A DNA stretch of 64,000 bases from Pseudomonas graminis (GTDB lineage Bacteria; Pseudomonadota; Gammaproteobacteria; Pseudomonadales; Pseudomonadaceae): positions 434,001-498,000 of the forward strand of contig NZ_CP053746.1 of assembly GCF_013201545.1 (NCBI RefSeq), in the 5' to 3' direction. The notes under the pieces are model-generated. The model made no database searches. It was given only the letters and a program-made list of their open reading frames with translations, and was not told the DNA's origin. The translations under genes were made by a program, and so were the position numbers. Shown in pieces: positions 9,120 through 19,580 of the stretch (position 1 is its first letter; each line of letters starts with the position of its first letter).

Positions 9120-9193
9120 GACGGGACCAGCATCACTTCCACCGGGGCAGTTCGTGACCTGTGGAAGTGGGCATCACAGACAAGGAATGCAAC

Positions 9194-9562
9194 ATGCTCG
9201 ACTTCAACAACAAGGGTTTTTTCAAACTCAAGCAGAACAACGAATACGCTGAGCGTGTGGCTGCGCTGCTGCTTGATGATGAAACCGTCATCGATGCCTA
9301 CAAGTCGATGCGCGACGGTGTTGTCTTCACGACCAAGCGGATTATCTCCGTCAACGTGCAAGGCATTACCGGCAGCAAGAAGGACTTCACTTCATTGCCG
9401 TATAAAAACATCGTGGCCTACTCGGTGGAAACCTCCGGGACCTTCGACCTCGATTCCGAACTCGAAATTTACTTCTCCGCTCTGGGCAAGGTGAAGTTCG
9501 AATTCACCGGGAAGACCTCCATCGTCGAAATTTCCAGGTACATCTCGCAATTCGTTCTCTGA
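9194..9562 (+). CDS. PH-domain (bacterial pleckstrin-like) small protein
   Basis: 122 residues. The ATG at 9194 is preceded by AAGGAA at good spacing; an upstream in-frame GTG at 9161 lacks a site. The sequence reads as one bacterial PH domain: LLLDDETVIDAYKSMRDGVVFTTKRIISVNVQG followed by LPYKNIVAYSVETSG. The turn 'GVVFTTKRII' is typical of YvbH-like PH proteins of gamma-proteobacteria. No signal peptide or TM helix, so it is cytoplasmic. Its role is unknown. It follows lon by 74 bases, with an inverted repeat (CACTTCCAC / GTGGAAGTG, about 9134-9168) in the gap. Confidence 0.8.
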   Translation: MLDFNNKGFFKLKQNNEYAERVAALLLDDETVIDAYKSMRDGVVFTTKRIISVNVQGITGSKKDFTSLPYKNIVAYSVETSGTFDLDSELEIYFSALGKVKFEFTGKTSIVEISRYISQFVL

Positions 9563-9704
9563 ACGATACCCGTTGACCCGGCAGCGACCCGTCGCGGCGT
9601 GATGCAGGCTGATCCCGGGTCTCGCGGCGTAGACGGAGCGGCAAGGTTTCAACACATCCGTCTTCGGTTATCCTGCGCAAACGTTGCCTACGACCGGAGC
9701 CTTC

Positions 9705-10097
9705 ATGACCCCTGCCCGCCTGCTCGTCCCGCTCAGCTTCAGCTTGCTTGCCGCTTGCGCCCAAGCGCCGAAACAGATTGTCTCTCTGGACGATCAGCAA
9801 GACTGCCCCCTCATCCTCAAAACCGGCCAGACCCTCATGCTGATGCTGCCCAGCAATCCCACGACCGGGTACCGCTGGCTGATGCAAAACCCTGCGCCGT
9901 CCATCCTGGGCAGCCTCGGGCCTGAGGTGTTCAATGCCTCTAAAGATGTAGGGCTGGTGGGTGAAGGCGGCCAGTCGGTCTGGCGCTACCGAGCGGCCAA
10001 TCCGGGCTCGGGTCACCTCATGATGGTCTACCAGCAGCCCTGGGCGCCGGAAGTGGCGCCGGAACGCACTTTCGATTGCGTCATTACGGTGAACTGA
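9705..10097 (+). CDS. Chagasin-like (I42) protease-inhibitor family lipoprotein
   Basis: 130 residues from the ATG at 9705, with GGAG eight bases upstream; a TTG at 9684 is a weaker start. A signal peptide ends in the lipobox LAAC (about residue 18). The mature domain has the three inhibitor loops of the chagasin/ICP family: NPTTGYRW, GEGGQSVWRY and YQQPWAP (in place of RPW). Family members inhibit papain-type cysteine proteases; in bacteria the natural target is mostly unknown. A cell-envelope location follows from the lipobox. Confidence 0.85.
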   Translation: MTPARLLVPLSFSLLAACAQAPKQIVSLDDQQDCPLILKTGQTLMLMLPSNPTTGYRWLMQNPAPSILGSLGPEVFNASKDVGLVGEGGQSVWRYRAANPGSGHLMMVYQQPWAPEVAPERTFDCVITVN

Positions 10098-10184
10098 TCG
10101 CCTGCTGACGACACGGCCGCCCCCGCAGGAACGTCCGTGCCGGCGAAGGGCTATTCAGTCGCTGAGCACTGGCGTGAGCCTCTG

Positions 10185-11981
10185 TCATTCGGCCAGTAAC
10201 TGCGCAGCATCGAAGCCCATGCGCAAGTTGCCCCAATGACGGCCTTCGAAGAAGAACGGCACGTCGATCTCGGTCATGATCTCACCGGTGTCGCGCAGGT
10301 AGGTTTGCAGCAGGAAGCGCTGTTGGTTAGCGGCTGCGCGCAGGCCGATGGGGTCGGCGAACATGCGCTTGTTCCGGCACACCGGCAGGTCAATAGCACG
10401 GTCGCCCGTCGGTTTTTTCGACACCCAGCTGTTATTCACCGGGCAGTAACCCTTGCTGTCGACGATGAAGGTGACCTTTCCGCCCCTCGTGCCTTTAGTG
10501 AGCGCGTCGCACTCTTCCTGACAGATCTGCGCGAAGCGTTCGGTGTAGCTGGTCGTGTATTGCTTGGGGTCGGTACCGGGAATCAGTTTGTAGTTCTGAT
10601 CGAACAGGTTGACGCCCTCACGTTGCAGCGCGGCCAGACGCACCTGGAGCCGGTCGCGGCAGTGACTGGCGCGGGTAATGCCAGCGTCCAGCGCGCCGTG
10701 CCCGAGGACAAACCGTCCCAGCAGCGCCTGGACCTTTTCCGCCACGCCCGACAGATCGCGGGTGGCGGTTGCGGAATGCTGCATGCGCTGGTCAATCGAC
10801 TGGCTGTCCGCATGAATCTGCGTCACGCGGTCGTTGATGCCGGTGTTGCTGTCGGCAAACTGCTGGATGTGCGAGGCGATGTCCTCAAGCTTCGTGTGGG
10901 TGGATTCGAAGTCGCCAATCATGCTTTCGAAATGCCCTGACGCACGCTCGACCACTTTCTGGGTCTCCCGGGCGCTGTGGCTGATCTGCGTGGTTTGCTC
11001 GTGGGTCGAACTGACTTCCAGCAACATGGCGTCGATGTTCTGGGAAATGTCCTCAGTGGCGCGGCTGACGTTCTGGGCCAGGGTCCGGACTTCATCGGCA
11101 ACCACCGCGAAACCACGCCCGCTCTCCCCTGCACGCGCCGCTTCGATCGCCGCGTTGAGCGCCAAAAGGTTGGTCTGGGAAGAGATCTGTTGAATCAATC
11201 CGACGATGGATTTGATGCTCGACGAACGCTGGTTCAGCGCCGAAACCAGCGTGCCGAACTCATTAAGGCTGCTGGAAATCTCACTGATGTTGCCGGTCAC
11301 TTCCAGCAGTTCGGTGTAAGAGTCGCGGGCCATGCTGAGGTTTTGCGCGGTGGTCCCGGAAATGCCCTGGGTCTGCCGGGACACCTCGGCAATCCGCCCC
11401 ACTGCGTCGTTGCTCTGCTCCATGACTTCCTTGGCGAAGCGTGCCTGATGGGTCGCGCTGTCGCTGGAGTCGCTGATGTTTTTCAACGACCGCGCAGACT
11501 CCACGGCAATGTTCACGGTCAACGCCTGAACGCTGCTGATGATCTCCCGCTGCTTGGCAAGAAACCGGTTGCAGGTGCTTGCCAGCACGCGGATTTCATC
11601 GTGGGTCAACAGCGGCAAGTCTTTGGACAGGTCGCCCTCGCCATTGGCAATGCCTTCCAGCGCCTGGGTCATCTGGGTGACCGGCCGAACGATCAGGTGC
11701 CGGAAATACCAGACCATGAAGCTGACCAGACAGAGGGTGAACAGCGTGCTGCCGAGAATGGCGTTGCTCAGCACATCGAGCTTGCCCTCGATCATGCTTA
11801 GCGTCCCCGCCGGCAACTGTGCGCTGCGCAACTGCAACAGCACGTCGGCGCGGATGCTCACGGCCACCCAGTACACCACGGCGCTCACCACCACCATCAG
11901 AAACAGGCTCGACAACTTCTTGGTCAAAGAATTGAAAAACTGCCTCTCGACGGACTCGTACAACGCCTTGAACGCATGCAT
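10185..11981 (-). CDS. Methyl-accepting chemotaxis protein with C-terminal ligand-type domain
   Basis: 598 residues. TM helices at about 25-45 and 76-94 enclose only about 30 periplasmic residues, then HAMP and the methyl-accepting signalling domain with the conserved hairpin tip ([30 protein letters not shown], quoted in part). After it comes a region of about 160 residues with [30 protein letters not shown] and a closing [16 protein letters not shown], which looks like a PAS/Cache-type sensor fold with several Cys. The sensor therefore appears to sit after the signalling hairpin, in the cytoplasm. The receptor class is certain; the ligand is unknown. AGGGAA upstream supports the ATG at 11981. 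Confidence 0.9.
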   Translation of the reverse strand: MHAFKALYESVERQFFNSLTKKLSSLFLMVVVSAVVYWVAVSIRADVLLQLRSAQLPAGTLSMIEGKLDVLSNAILGSTLFTLCLVSFMVWYFRHLIVRPVTQMTQALEGIANGEGDLSKDLPLLTHDEIRVLASTCNRFLAKQREIISSVQALTVNIAVESARSLKNISDSSDSATHQARFAKEVMEQSNDAVGRIAEVSRQTQGISGTTAQNLSMARDSYTELLEVTGNISEISSSLNEFGTLVSALNQRSSSIKSIVGLIQQISSQTNLLALNAAIEAARAGESGRGFAVVADEVRTLAQNVSRATEDISQNIDAMLLEVSSTHEQTTQISHSARETQKVVERASGHFESMIGDFESTHTKLEDIASHIQQFADSNTGINDRVTQIHADSQSIDQRMQHSATATRDLSGVAEKVQALLGRFVLGHGALDAGITRASHCRDRLQVRLAALQREGVNLFDQNYKLIPGTDPKQYTTSYTERFAQICQEECDALTKGTRGGKVTFIVDSKGYCPVNNSWVSKKPTGDRAIDLPVCRNKRMFADPIGLRAAANQQRFLLQTYLRDTGEIMTEIDVPFFFEGRHWGNLRMGFDAAQLLAE

Positions 11982-12120
11982 GCCACGGTTCCCTGTGCCA
12001 GTAATGAAATGGGTTGCGAATTAAGGTGTTTCGACTGCCGGGGTGAAAGCTTTAATGCTGCGGGGTGAAGGCACCCGATCATGGCCAGCGTTACAGCCAG
12101 CACCAGCTCAAGGAATAAGT

Positions 12121-12166
12121 GACATTGATTCTCAATTGTAACTTCCTGATAATTGAGAACCATCAC
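12121..12166 (+). promoter_or_regulatory. Paired Fur-like sites upstream of the siderophore receptor
   Basis: Two AT-rich sites lie in the divergent gap. The minus-strand reading of 12121-12139 (ACAATTGAGAATCAATGTC) matches 12 of 19 positions of the Fur box. 12148-12166 begins GATAATTGAGAA and matches 10 of 19. Their cores TTCTCAATT (12129-12137) and AATTGAGAA (12151-12159) are perfect inverted copies 13 bases apart. Iron repression of the receptor is the expected effect. Confidence 0.65.
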
Positions 12167-12198
12167 CATTTGTAACATTCGCCGGAGCGTTGCCCGCC

Positions 12199-14319
12199 AT
12201 GCGTCACTCGATCCCCTTTTGCCCAAAGGCCCTTTCGTTAATTGCCCTGAGCGTGCTCAACACAGCGAATGCGGAAGAGACAGCGCTCAGCCTGCCCGCT
12301 ACCGACGTGACGTCAACCGTCACTTATGGCGACACAGGCAACCCGCAGGGCTACCAAGGCAAACCCAGCAGCACCACCACTCGGCTGGACCTGACCAACC
12401 AGGAAACGCCCCAGGGCGTGACCAACATCAAGCGCGAGCAAATGGATGACTTCAAGCTCAACAGCATCCGCGATGTGTTGACCAGCACCCCCGGCGTCAA
12501 CGTGCAGAAAGTCGAAACAGACCGCACCTACTTCACCGCGCGCGGTTTCGACATCAACAACTTCCAGTACGACGGCACGGCCATGCCGATGACCAATGGT
12601 TTGCTGGTGGGCGACATCGACCTGGCACCCTACGAGCAGGTCGATATCGTACACGGCGCCAACGGCTTGATGTCCGGGGCCGGCAACCCCTCGGCCACGG
12701 TCAACTTCATCCGCAAACGCCCGACCTACGATCCCCAGGCAAAGATCGACGTGACCGCCGGTTCCTGGGACACACGCCGGGTGGACATCGACGTCTCCGG
12801 CCCCCTGACCGACTCGGGCAACGTCCGGGGGCGCGTCATCTACGCCAACGAAAACGGCAACTCATACCTTGATCGTTACGCCCGCGAGAAGAACATCTTC
12901 AGCGGTCTGCTGGCATTCGACCTGAGCGACAGCGACACGCTGACCCTTGGTTACGAGGACCAGAAAACCAACGCCAATGGCTCAAGCTGGGGCGCACTGC
13001 CGCTGGTCGACGGCAATGGCAACGCCATTCATTACAGCAGCATCCATTCCAATATTTCCCAGCCGTGGGTGCATTGGGACGTTCACACGCAACGTGCCTT
13101 TGCCGAGTGGGAGCACACCTTCGCGAACGAGTGGAAGTCGAAGCTGACCGTCGCCGGCGCCGAGCACCGCGAAGATACCGAGATGTTCTACATGTACGGC
13201 GACAGCACCTCACCCACCGGTTACACCGGGCTGGGCTCCAAGTACAAAGACAAGAACCTCGAACTCAGTGGTGATTACTCGCTGAGCGGGCCGTTCACGT
13301 TGGGCGGTCGCGAACATCAACTCACGCTGGGGGCGAACGCTGCACGCCAGCGCAATCGCGAATCCTCCCAGTACGGCGACGCTCTCAACTACTCGCCTGT
13401 GACCCTTGAAGATGCGCTGCATGGCTACCTGCCGCGTCCGACTTACGCTGCCGCATTACCCGCTGCGACGTCGAACTACACCGATCGCCAGAAAAGCGTT
13501 TACGCCGGCGCGCGCTTCAGCCTGACCGACGATCTGCATGTGATCACCGGCGCCCGCATGCTCAGCGCGGACAGCAATGGCGACAACTACGGCGCCGCGC
13601 GGGAGGTGCGCATTCACGGCAAAGTCACGCCGTATGCCGGTATCGTCTACGACCTGACCCCCGAATACGCGCTGTACGCCAGTTACACCGAAGTCTTCAA
13701 TCCGCAGTATTACCTCGACAGCCAAGGCCGGGTGCTTGATCCGCTTGAAGGCAAAAGCTACGAGGCAGGCATCAAGGCCCAGTTGATGGACAAGAAGCTC
13801 AACGTCAGCGCAGCGGTGTTCCATGCCAAGCAAGACAACGTGCCGGGCAGTTCGACCTATGACGCCAGCCTGGGCGGCTACGTGTACGAGGCGATGTCCT
13901 ACGACAGCAGCGGCGTGGAGCTGGAGGCGTCGGGCGAAGTGGCGCCAGGCCTGCAAGTCAACGGCGGGTACACTTACGTTTACATCACGGACGACAACGA
14001 CAGCCGTGCGCGCAAGTTCATCCCCCGCCACGCGCTGACGTCGTCGATGACCTACCAGTTGCCGATGGCGCCGAAGGTCAAGGTCGGCGGCAGCCTGAGC
14101 TGGCAGAGCAAAACCCAGAACGACGACTCGCCGGCCGCCCGCCAGGACGCCTACGCGCTCATCGGCCTGATGACCCGCTACGACATCGATCAGCACTGGA
14201 GCACCCAGCTCAACCTCAACAACCTCACCAACGAGAAGTACCAACAGAGCCTGCGCTACAACCAGAGCAACTTCGGCGATCCACGCAACTTCACCGCGTC
14301 GGTGAGCTGGAAGTACTGA
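12199..14319 (+). CDS. TonB-dependent ferric-siderophore receptor
   Basis: 706 residues from the ATG at 12199; a TTG nine bases earlier sits too close to the GGAG site. After a signal peptide ending near NTANA comes a plug domain (QMDDFKLNSIRDVLTSTPGVNV, shown in part; FTARGFDINNFQYDG; IVHGANGLMSGAGNPSATVNFIRKRP) and a 22-strand barrel ending in NFTASVSWKY with the expected terminal aromatic residue. The plug resembles hydroxamate/pyoverdine receptors of the FhuE/FpvA group. There is no extra N-terminal signalling domain and no FecIR-type pair beside it, so regulation is probably by Fur alone. The siderophore is not predictable. A terminator follows. Confidence 0.9.
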   Translation: MRHSIPFCPKALSLIALSVLNTANAEETALSLPATDVTSTVTYGDTGNPQGYQGKPSSTTTRLDLTNQETPQGVTNIKREQMDDFKLNSIRDVLTSTPGVNVQKVETDRTYFTARGFDINNFQYDGTAMPMTNGLLVGDIDLAPYEQVDIVHGANGLMSGAGNPSATVNFIRKRPTYDPQAKIDVTAGSWDTRRVDIDVSGPLTDSGNVRGRVIYANENGNSYLDRYAREKNIFSGLLAFDLSDSDTLTLGYEDQKTNANGSSWGALPLVDGNGNAIHYSSIHSNISQPWVHWDVHTQRAFAEWEHTFANEWKSKLTVAGAEHREDTEMFYMYGDSTSPTGYTGLGSKYKDKNLELSGDYSLSGPFTLGGREHQLTLGANAARQRNRESSQYGDALNYSPVTLEDALHGYLPRPTYAAALPAATSNYTDRQKSVYAGARFSLTDDLHVITGARMLSADSNGDNYGAAREVRIHGKVTPYAGIVYDLTPEYALYASYTEVFNPQYYLDSQGRVLDPLEGKSYEAGIKAQLMDKKLNVSAAVFHAKQDNVPGSSTYDASLGGYVYEAMSYDSSGVELEASGEVAPGLQVNGGYTYVYITDDNDSRARKFIPRHALTSSMTYQLPMAPKVKVGGSLSWQSKTQNDDSPAARQDAYALIGLMTRYDIDQHWSTQLNLNNLTNEKYQQSLRYNQSNFGDPRNFTASVSWKY

Positions 14320-14336
14320 TTTCACGGCTCGCGTCC

Positions 14337-14369
14337 AAGCCGCGCACGGGCAACCGGCGCGGCTTTTTT
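14337..14369 (+). terminator. Rho-independent terminator of the siderophore receptor gene
   Basis: Stem AAGCCGCGC (14337-14345) with GCGCGGCTT (14357-14365), followed by TTTTT. Confidence 0.85.
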
Positions 14370-14473
14370 ACCAACGACGCAGACGTCAGCTCACCAGCGA
14401 TGAGATGAGGTTCCAGCCGAGGGACGGAATTGGCTAAAATGCCGCACTTTTCGCCTTGTCCCCCGGAATCGCC

Positions 14474-15217
14474 GTGAGCCCAGAACCCGACCGCCTATTC
14501 GCCCAGCCGCTGCCCCAGGTGCCCGACTTCGCCTTCAACGAAGACGTGGTGCGGGTGTTCCCGGACATGATCAAGCGCTCGGTGCCGGGCTACCCGACCA
14601 TCGTCGAAAACCTCGGCGTGCTCGCGGCGCAGTTCGCCCAGCCCCAAAGCGTGCTCTATGACCTGGGCAGTTCACTGGGCGCCGTCACTCAGGCGTTGCG
14701 CCGGCATGTGCGGACCGAGGATTGCCGGGTAATCGCCATCGACAACTCATCGGCCATGGTCGATCGCTGCCGGGAGTACCTCAACGCCCAGGACTCGATG
14801 TACCAGGAGTTACTGCCGGTGGAAGTCATCGACGGGGATATCTTGAATCTCGAGTTTCAGCCTGCCTCTGTGGTCGCGCTGAACTTCACCCTGCAATTCA
14901 TCGCCCCCGACCAACGCCTCGCCCTGTTGACTCGCATTCGCCAGTCGTTGCTGCCCGGCGGTGCGCTGATCCTGTCGGAGAAGCTGCGCTTCGATGACAC
15001 CGAAGAACAGGCGCTGCTCACCGATCTGCACGTCGCCTTCAAGCGCGCCAACGGTTACAGCGAGCTGGAGATCGCGCAGAAACGCAGCGCGATCGAAAAC
15101 GTGATGAAACCCGACAGCCTTGAGCAACACCGCGAACGGTTGGTTGCCGCCGGTTTCAGCAAAGTCGTGCCCTGGTTCCAGTGCCTTAATTTCGCCTCGT
15201 TGATTGCCCTGCCATGA
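14474..15217 (+). CDS. cmoA: Carboxy-S-adenosyl-L-methionine synthase CmoA
   Basis: 247 residues from the GTG at 14474 (GGAA six bases upstream); this start matches the usual [18 protein letters not shown] opening. CmoA converts S-adenosylmethionine and prephenate to carboxy-SAM. The SAM-binding motif [18 protein letters not shown], the acidic loop [13 protein letters not shown] and the NFTLQFI stretch are visible. The stop codon overlaps the cmoB start (ATGA), giving a two-gene operon for the cmo5U34 wobble modification of tRNA. Confidence 0.95.
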   Translation: MSPEPDRLFAQPLPQVPDFAFNEDVVRVFPDMIKRSVPGYPTIVENLGVLAAQFAQPQSVLYDLGSSLGAVTQALRRHVRTEDCRVIAIDNSSAMVDRCREYLNAQDSMYQELLPVEVIDGDILNLEFQPASVVALNFTLQFIAPDQRLALLTRIRQSLLPGGALILSEKLRFDDTEEQALLTDLHVAFKRANGYSELEIAQKRSAIENVMKPDSLEQHRERLVAAGFSKVVPWFQCLNFASLIALP

Positions 15218-16173
15218 TTGATCTCGCTCCCCTGGTCCGCCGTCTTGCGGGCACGCCACTGTATGCCTGGGCCCAAGGCCTGCAGGCGCAACTCGACGCG
15301 AAGATGGAAAAGGGTCATGGCGACCTGGAACGCTGGCAAGGCGCGCTGAATGCCTTGCCAAACCTTAAGCCAAGCCGCATCGAGCTCAAGGATGATTTCA
15401 TCCTCGGCGCCGATTGCGATGACGCCACCCGCGAGCAGACCCGCGCCGCGCTGATGGGTCTGTCACCGTGGCGCAAAGGCCCTTTCGATGTGTTTGGCGT
15501 GCACGTCGACACCGAATGGCGCTCGGACTGGAAATGGTCGCGGGTGTCGCCGCACCTTGATCTGAAAGGCAAGCGCGTTCTGGATGTGGGCTGCGGCAAT
15601 GGTTATTACCAGTGGCGCATGCTGGGCGCCGGCGCCGACAGCGTCATTGGTGTCGACCCCAACTGGCTGTTCTTTTGCCAGTTCCAGGCCATGCAGCGTT
15701 ACCTGCCGGACCTGCCGGCGTGGCATCTGCCGTTCACCCTGGAAGATCTGCCCGCACGGCTGGAAGGTTTCGACACGGTGTTTTCCATGGGCGTGCTCTA
15801 TCACCGCAAGTCGCCCATCGATCACCTTCTGGCGCTGAAGGATTGCCTGGTCAAAGGCGGCGAGCTGGTGCTGGAAACCATGGTGGTGGAAGGCGACGCG
15901 AACCAAGTGCTGGTGCCGGAGGACCGCTACTCGCAGATGCGCAACGTGTGGTTCCTGCCATCAGTACCCGCACTGGAACTGTGGCTGCGCCGCGCGGGTT
16001 TTGTGGATGTGCGCTGCGTTGACGTCAGCACCACCACGGTGGAAGAACAACGCGGTACTGAGTGGATGCGGTTTCAGTCGCTGAGGGACTTCCTCGATCC
16101 GGCGGATCACAGCAAAACCGTGGAAGGCCTGCCGGCGCCGCGGCGTGCGGTGATCGTGGGGCGCAAGCCGTAA
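15214..16173 (+). CDS. cmoB: tRNA U34 carboxymethyltransferase CmoB
   Basis: 319 residues, usual family length. It transfers the carboxymethyl group of carboxy-SAM to 5-hydroxyuridine at tRNA position 34. The Rossmann motif [16 protein letters not shown] and the conserved [21 protein letters not shown] (shown in part) are present, as are [15 protein letters not shown] and the ELVLETMVV strand. It is translationally coupled to cmoA by a four-base overlap. Confidence 0.96.
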   Translation: MIDLAPLVRRLAGTPLYAWAQGLQAQLDAKMEKGHGDLERWQGALNALPNLKPSRIELKDDFILGADCDDATREQTRAALMGLSPWRKGPFDVFGVHVDTEWRSDWKWSRVSPHLDLKGKRVLDVGCGNGYYQWRMLGAGADSVIGVDPNWLFFCQFQAMQRYLPDLPAWHLPFTLEDLPARLEGFDTVFSMGVLYHRKSPIDHLLALKDCLVKGGELVLETMVVEGDANQVLVPEDRYSQMRNVWFLPSVPALELWLRRAGFVDVRCVDVSTTTVEEQRGTEWMRFQSLRDFLDPADHSKTVEGLPAPRRAVIVGRKP

Positions 16174-16210
16174 CGGCGCGCCCCTCGAAAGTTAAGCGAA
16201 TAGTGTACTT

Positions 16211-16233
16211 GTGGGAGCGAGCTTGCTCGCGAA
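16211..16233. repeat. Single REP arm
   Basis: GTGGGAGCGAGCTTGCTCGC, the GTGGGAGCGAGC-type pseudomonad REP palindrome, lies between the convergent cmoB and pdxJ genes. No partner arm is seen within 100 bases. Confidence 0.8.
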
Positions 16234-16257
16234 GGCGCTCGAGGTCACTCCCTCAGA

Positions 16258-17013
16258 TCACCTGCCATGAGCAGAATCCGCCGCCGCCAGAATCAACGCC
16301 TTCATCTCCGCCACTGCCGACTTGAAGCCGACAAACAGCGCATGGGCCACCAGCGCGTGGCCGATGTTCAGCTCGTTAATGCCCTTGATCGCCGCGACGG
16401 CTTCAACGTTGTGATAGTGCAAACCATGGCCGGCATTGACGATCAGGCCCTGGGCCAAACCAAACGCAACGCCATCGGCAATGCGCTTGAGTTCTTCGGC
16501 GACGGCCGCCGGGGTTTCGGCATCGGCGTAACGGCCGGTGTGCAGTTCGATGGCCGGCGCGCCAACCCGGGCCGATGCTGCGATCTGGCGCTCATCGGCG
16601 TCGATGAACAACGAGACTTCGCTGCCAATGGCCGACAACCGCTCAACCGCCGCCTTGATGCGCGCTTCCTGACCGGCGACGTCCAGCCCGCCCTCGGTGG
16701 TCAGTTCCTGCCGTGTCTCCGGCACCAAGCAGATGTGCGCGGGCCGAATGCGCTCGGCGAACGCCATCATCGCTTCGGTAACGCCCATCTCGAAATTCAT
16801 GCGTGTTTGCAGCACGTCTTTCAGCAGCAACACATCGCGCTCCTGAATGTGTCGACGGTCCTCACGCAAATGCACGGTGATGCCGTCGGCGCCTGCTTCT
16901 TCAGCATCCAGGGCGGCCTTGACCGGATCGGGATAGCGCGTGCCCCGGGCCTGGCGCAGGGTAGCAACGTGGTCGATGTTCACGCCGAGCAGAATGCGAG
17001 TGCTGTGGGTCAC
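16258..17013 (-). CDS. pdxJ: Pyridoxine 5'-phosphate synthase PdxJ
   Basis: 251 residues. The start is GTG at 17013, with AGGAGA five bases upstream. PdxJ condenses 1-deoxyxylulose 5-phosphate with 3-amino-2-oxopropyl phosphate in the last step of the DXP-dependent vitamin B6 pathway. TIM-barrel motifs: [53 protein letters not shown] and the phosphate loop [10 protein letters not shown]. It is the last gene of the lepA-lepB-DUF4845-rnc-era-recO-pdxJ series. Confidence 0.96.
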   Translation of the reverse strand: MTHSTRILLGVNIDHVATLRQARGTRYPDPVKAALDAEEAGADGITVHLREDRRHIQERDVLLLKDVLQTRMNFEMGVTEAMMAFAERIRPAHICLVPETRQELTTEGGLDVAGQEARIKAAVERLSAIGSEVSLFIDADERQIAASARVGAPAIELHTGRYADAETPAAVAEELKRIADGVAFGLAQGLIVNAGHGLHYHNVEAVAAIKGINELNIGHALVAHALFVGFKSAVAEMKALILAAADSAHGR

Positions 17014-17102
17014 GGGGTTCTCCTGATTACTGTGGCGGTGCCAGCCAGTGGCGGCTGATTGCGCACGCGAGGAAGGATTTTCTAGGTTTGCGCGGCAGGA
17101 CG

Positions 17103-17792
17103 CTAGAGTTTGCGAAACAATTCACGGCTGACCAGCGGCCGCCCGCCCAGATGCACGGCCAGGGCCTGGCGCATCAGACGCTTGGCCGCCGACAACGCGC
17201 CTGGCGAACTCCAGTCCGCCTCGGACATCGCCTGCAATTCAGCGCCTTGAAACAATCCCGGCTGAAACAGGTAAACCCGCTCAAGGCCTGCATCCACCTG
17301 AAGCCGGTACATGCCATCGCTCGCCAGTGGCTCGCCGTTCACATCCGCATCCAGCGCGAAGCCATAACCGAGATCGTCCAGCAGCCGCCACTCGAACGAA
17401 CGGAGCAACGGTTCCAGCGCGCGCCCTTCGGCCAAAGCCACGAGCGTCGCGGCGTAATGTTCGAACACGCTCGGGTGCGGATCTTCGGCGGGTAGCAGAC
17501 GAATCAGCAACTCATTGAGGTACAGACCGCTGAACAGCGCCTCGCCTTCCAGCCATGTAGCGACGCCGGAGCCTTCCATTCGTCCTACGTTCTTCAACTC
17601 GCCCCGCCCGCGAAACTCGACTTCCAGCGGCACGAATGGCCGCGCCATCGTCCCCGCCTTCCCCCGAGCGCTGCGCAACACTGCACGCAAGCGACCCTGC
17701 GGGGTGATGAAATCGACCAGTGCGCTGTTTTCGCGGTACGCACGGCTGTGCAACACATAGGCGAGCTGACCGACGGGAGGGGGCTGTGACAT
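17103..17792 (-). CDS. recO: DNA repair protein RecO
   Basis: 229 residues from the ATG at 17792; the frame stays open further upstream into a REP element, but that extension is not RecO-like. RecO helps RecR load RecA on SSB-coated single-stranded DNA. An N-terminal OB fold ([23 protein letters not shown], shown in part) is followed by an alpha-helical domain with [19 protein letters not shown]. No Cys4 zinc motif is present, as in other gamma-proteobacterial RecO. It lies between era and pdxJ and is separated from era by a REP pair. Confidence 0.95.
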   Translation of the reverse strand: MSQPPPVGQLAYVLHSRAYRENSALVDFITPQGRLRAVLRSARGKAGTMARPFVPLEVEFRGRGELKNVGRMEGSGVATWLEGEALFSGLYLNELLIRLLPAEDPHPSVFEHYAATLVALAEGRALEPLLRSFEWRLLDDLGYGFALDADVNGEPLASDGMYRLQVDAGLERVYLFQPGLFQGAELQAMSEADWSSPGALSAAKRLMRQALAVHLGGRPLVSRELFRKL

Positions 17793-17840
17793 GGCTATCT
17801 CGATGAAAGAACACGGCAGAACGGGCCATCTGAAACGACT

Positions 17841-17930
17841 GTGGGAGCGAGCTCGCTCGCGAAGACACAGGTTCATGCGCTAAATCTTCAGCGACTGAAA
17901 TGCCGTCTTCGTGAGCAAGCTCACTCCCAC
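17841..17930. repeat. REP pair between era and recO
   Basis: Arm GTGGGAGCGAGCTCGCTCGC (17841-17860) faces arm GTGAGCAAGCTCACTCCCAC (17911-17930) in inverted orientation. The spacer includes TGAAATGCCGTCTTC, which recurs in the REP pair near 38.3 kb. The element lies inside the rnc-era-recO series. Confidence 0.85.
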
Positions 17931-17995
17931 AGGATTGCATGTGCAGCATGGATCTGCCGACAGGGCAGTTTCCACGGACCAGCGGTGCCGCCGTG

Positions 17996-18898
17996 TTACA
18001 AGTCGCCGTAACCCAGCGAACGCAACGCACGCTCGTCATCGGACCAGCCGCCTTTGACCTTGACCCACAGATTGAGCATGACTTTGGAATCGAACAGCAC
18101 TTCCATGTCGCGGCGCGCATCCGAGCCGATGCGCTTGATCCGCTCGCCCTTGTCGCCAATGATGATTTTCTTCTGCCCGTCCCGCTCGACCAGAATCAGC
18201 GCGTGGATATGCAGCGTTTTGCCCTGCTGCTTGAATTGCTCGATCTCGACGGTGATCTGATAAGGCAGCTCGGCACCGAGCTGACGCATGATCTTCTCTC
18301 GGACCAGCTCTGCCGCAAGGAAACGGCTGCTGCGGTCGGTGATCTGATCTTCCGGGAAGAAGTGCTCATTCTCCGGCAGCTGATCGGCGATGACTTTCTC
18401 CAGCGCTTCCAGGTTATGCCCCTGCTGCGCCGAGATCGGGATGATCTGGGCATTCGGCAGTTGCTCCTGCAGCCAGGACAAATGCGGCATCAGCGCGCCC
18501 TTGTCTTCGATGCGGTCAGTCTTGTTCAGCGCCACGATCAACGGGCCGGTCACGTACTGGACGCGCTCGAGGACCATCTGGTCTTCTTCGGTCCACTTGG
18601 TGCGATCGACCACAAAGATCACCACGTCGACGTCTTTCAACGCTGCCGAGGCGGTTTTGTTCATGTAGCGGTTAAGCGCTTTGTCGCTGTTTTTGTGCAT
18701 GCCGGGTGTATCGACGTAGACCGCCTGCACGGCGCCTTCAGTCTTGATGCCGAGCATGTTGTGACGGGTCGTCTGCGGCTTGCGCGACGTGATCGCCAGT
18801 TTCTGGCCGAGGATGTGGTTCAGCAGCGTCGACTTGCCCACGTTTGGCCGGCCAACGATGGCGACATAGCCACAGCGTGTTGCAGGTGAATCAGTCAT
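17996..18898 (-). CDS. era: GTPase Era
   Basis: 300 residues from the ATG at 18898, which has GGAG seven bases upstream; the ATG at 18904 is too close to that site. Era binds the 3' end of 16S rRNA and assists 30S maturation. G1 [10 protein letters not shown]3 DTPGMHK, G4 NKTD and a C-terminal KH domain ([32 protein letters not shown]) are present. The start overlaps the rnc stop by eight bases, so translation is coupled to RNase III. Confidence 0.97.
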   Translation of the reverse strand: MTDSPATRCGYVAIVGRPNVGKSTLLNHILGQKLAITSRKPQTTRHNMLGIKTEGAVQAVYVDTPGMHKNSDKALNRYMNKTASAALKDVDVVIFVVDRTKWTEEDQMVLERVQYVTGPLIVALNKTDRIEDKGALMPHLSWLQEQLPNAQIIPISAQQGHNLEALEKVIADQLPENEHFFPEDQITDRSSRFLAAELVREKIMRQLGAELPYQITVEIEQFKQQGKTLHIHALILVERDGQKKIIIGDKGERIKRIGSDARRDMEVLFDSKVMLNLWVKVKGGWSDDERALRSLGYGDL

Positions 18899-19580
18899 TG
18901 CCATTCTCCACACCCAGGGCGATAAGGGCTGCGGCCGCTGCTACCTGTTCGGCAATGCGACGGCTAACGCCTTGTCCCCGGCTTTTTTCATTCAATAAAG
19001 AGATCTCGCATTCGACGAAGAAGATTCGGCAATGCGGCTCGCCCTGGATATCCACCACTTCATAGCGGGGCAGATCACAGGCGCGTGACTGAAGGAATTC
19101 CTGCAGCCGTGTTTTCGGGTCTTTGTTGGTGTCGACCAGCGTCAGGGTGTCGAACTCGCTGGCCAGCCAGGCGAGCACGCGATCCCTTGCCATGTCCATG
19201 CCGGCGTCGAGGTAGATCGCGCCGATCAGGGCTTCCAGCGCGTCGGCCAGAATCGACTCACGTCGAAAGCCGCCGCTCTTCAGCTCACCCGAGCCCAGGC
19301 GCAGGTACTCACCCAGGTCGAAACCACGGGCCAGCAGCGCGAGGGTCTCGCCTTTTACCAAGCGAGCGCGCAGGCGGGACAACTGACCTTCCCGTGCCTG
19401 GGGGAAACGCTCGAAAAGCGCTTCGCCGGCGACGAAGTTGAGAATGGCATCACCGAGGAATTCCAGACGTTCGTTGTTGCGTCCGGCAAAGCTGCGGTGG
19501 GTCAGGGCCAGGATCATCAGTTCCTGATCCTTGAAGGTATAGCCGAGCTGACGCTCCAGGCGACTCAATGAAACGCTCAC
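18891..19580 (-). CDS. rnc: Ribonuclease III
   Basis: 229 residues with a GTG start at 19580. It cleaves double-stranded RNA in rRNA and mRNA processing. The signature [15 protein letters not shown] and the second acidic site ([17 protein letters not shown]) are intact; a double-stranded RNA-binding domain occupies about residues 155-225 ([29 protein letters not shown]). The start overlaps the DUF4845 stop by four bases and the end overlaps era. Confidence 0.97.
   Translation of the reverse strand: MSVSLSRLERQLGYTFKDQELMILALTHRSFAGRNNERLEFLGDAILNFVAGEALFERFPQAREGQLSRLRARLVKGETLALLARGFDLGEYLRLGSGELKSGGFRRESILADALEALIGAIYLDAGMDMARDRVLAWLASEFDTLTLVDTNKDPKTRLQEFLQSRACDLPRYEVVDIQGEPHCRIFFVECEISLLNEKSRGQGVSRRIAEQVAAAAALIALGVENGND

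Noticed and set aside
17512..18159. Minus-strand 215-codon frame across recO, the REP pair and era
   Set aside because: It crosses a REP element and overlaps two certain genes in another frame.
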